Under the pieces are notes generated by a model. It saw only the letters and a program-made list of their open reading frames with translations, was not told the DNA's origin and did no database searches. Shown one piece after another: positions 4,522 to 5,081 of a DNA stretch of 5,081 bases. A program made the position numbers and the translations under genes. Each line of letters starts with the position of its first letter. Positions within the stretch are counted from its first letter, which is position 1. Source of the DNA: Desulfobacteraceae bacterium (GTDB lineage Bacteria; Desulfobacterota; Desulfobacteria; Desulfobacterales; Desulfobacteraceae); the NCBI GenBank assembly GCA_015486915.1, contig WFQS01000122.1, positions 1-5,081 on the forward strand, written 5' to 3'.

Positions 4522-5081
4522 TTATAGACCGGTTTCAGATAATTTTTCAACAAGTTTTTTTTGTTTTTCATTCAATTTGTCAGGCATATTTACGGAAATA
4601 ACAACAAAAAGGTCTCCCTTTGTTCCTCCGTTAATATGTGGAACCCCTTGTTTTGCAAGGCGCATTTTCGATTTATGTTTTGTGCCGCAAGGTATATTCA
4701 AGCTGATTTTTTTCCCAAGGGGGGTTAAAACATTTATCTTTGTCCCGAGAAGCGCCTCTGTAAGTTTTATCTCTTTATTTGTATATATATCATTTCCCTT
4801 CAGCTCAAACCCAGGGTTTTGAATCAACCTTGATTTTATAAAAAGATCTCCCCTCGGTCCTCCATATTGACTTGATCCGCCTTTCCCGGCAACCCTGATT
4901 TTTTTTCCGGGAACCAGGCCTTTTGGAATTTTAACATTTATTGTATCGTTATTGTTTCCATGGTTTACAGTCAGGGTTTTTTTCGTACCATTGATCATCT
5001 CCTCAAGGGTTATTGGGACTTCATATTCAAGGTCGCTGCCTTTAACGGGCTGCTGCTGTCTTGCCCTGCCCTGACATCCAC
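4522..5081 (-). CDS. DnaJ/CbpA-like class B co-chaperone, C-terminal part (5' end outside window)
   Basis: The frame is open from the window edge to TAA at 4522-4524 and gives 185 residues, so the internal ATG at 4996-4998 is not the true start. The visible part is the C-terminal peptide-binding region of a DnaJ-type protein. It starts GSDLEYEVPITLEEMINGTK and has IPKGLVPGKKIRVAGKGG, GGPRGDLFI, NPGFELKGNDIYTNKEI, EALLGTKINVLTPLGK, KMRLAKQGVPHINGGTKGDL and a C-terminal helix LNEKQKKLVEKLSETGL. No CxxCxGxG zinc repeats are visible, so it is the class B (CbpA-like) type. The J domain that stimulates DnaK ATPase would lie to the right of the window. It likely acts as a cytoplasmic co-chaperone that delivers substrates to DnaK. 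It is the most upstream visible gene of the operon with hpt. Confidence 0.9.
   Translation of the reverse strand, partial: GCQGRARQQQPVKGSDLEYEVPITLEEMINGTKKTLTVNHGNNNDTINVKIPKGLVPGKKIRVAGKGGSSQYGGPRGDLFIKSRLIQNPGFELKGNDIYTNKEIKLTEALLGTKINVLTPLGKKISLNIPCGTKHKSKMRLAKQGVPHINGGTKGDLFVVISVNMPDKLNEKQKKLVEKLSETGL

Noticed and set aside
4343..4822. Plus-strand open frame of 159 codons
   Set aside because: It lies opposite the well-supported hpt and J-domain genes and spans their junction, and its product resembles no family.

Overview
The window (about 5.1 kb, low to moderate GC) reads as chromosomal DNA of a Gram-negative bacterium. The best guess is a sulfate-reducer-like member of the Desulfobacterota (former Deltaproteobacteria). 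The guess rests on an MJ0042-type zinc-finger/membrane/DUF3426-like protein encoded beside hpt and a class B J-domain protein, and on the general codon style. No phylogenetic marker is present, so the lineage is an inference.

Layout. Everything from 402 to the right edge is on the minus strand and is transcribed right to left. The right-hand block is a compact operon: the C-terminal part of a DnaJ/CbpA-like co-chaperone (runs off the right edge), hpt (purine salvage), and a 538-residue zinc-finger/acidic-linker/single-membrane-helix protein, with gaps of 8 and 19 nt. Just after its stop codon lies a good sigma70-like promoter (TTGACA, 18 nt, TATAAC), then a tRNA with anticodon CAT (elongator Met most likely) with encoded CCA, then a strong rho-independent terminator. 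About 30 nt beyond the terminator starts the left block, queD-queE-queC. It is packed with gaps of 0 and 2 nt, and queE and queC both use TTG starts backed by good Shine-Dalgarno sites.

How the genes work together. QueD, QueE and QueC carry out three consecutive steps from dihydroneopterin triphosphate to 7-cyano-7-deazaguanine (preQ0), the precursor of queuosine in tRNA. GTP cyclohydrolase I and the later enzymes (QueF, Tgt, QueA) are not in the window. The promoter-tRNA-terminator cassette directly in front of queD leaves little room for a separate que promoter, so read-through of the terminator is a real possibility.

The first 400 bases hold no long gene. They contain a short reading-frame end carrying a creatininase-like NGHGGN motif, a plausible 43-residue plus-strand gene (121-252), an AU-rich terminator-like hairpin, and an imperfect about 30-nt direct repeat (70-100 and 377-406) whose second copy overlaps the end of queC. 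I see no CRISPR array, insertion sequence, phage gene or obvious new defence system. The window is mostly ordinary housekeeping sequence with a few regulatory and small-gene oddities.
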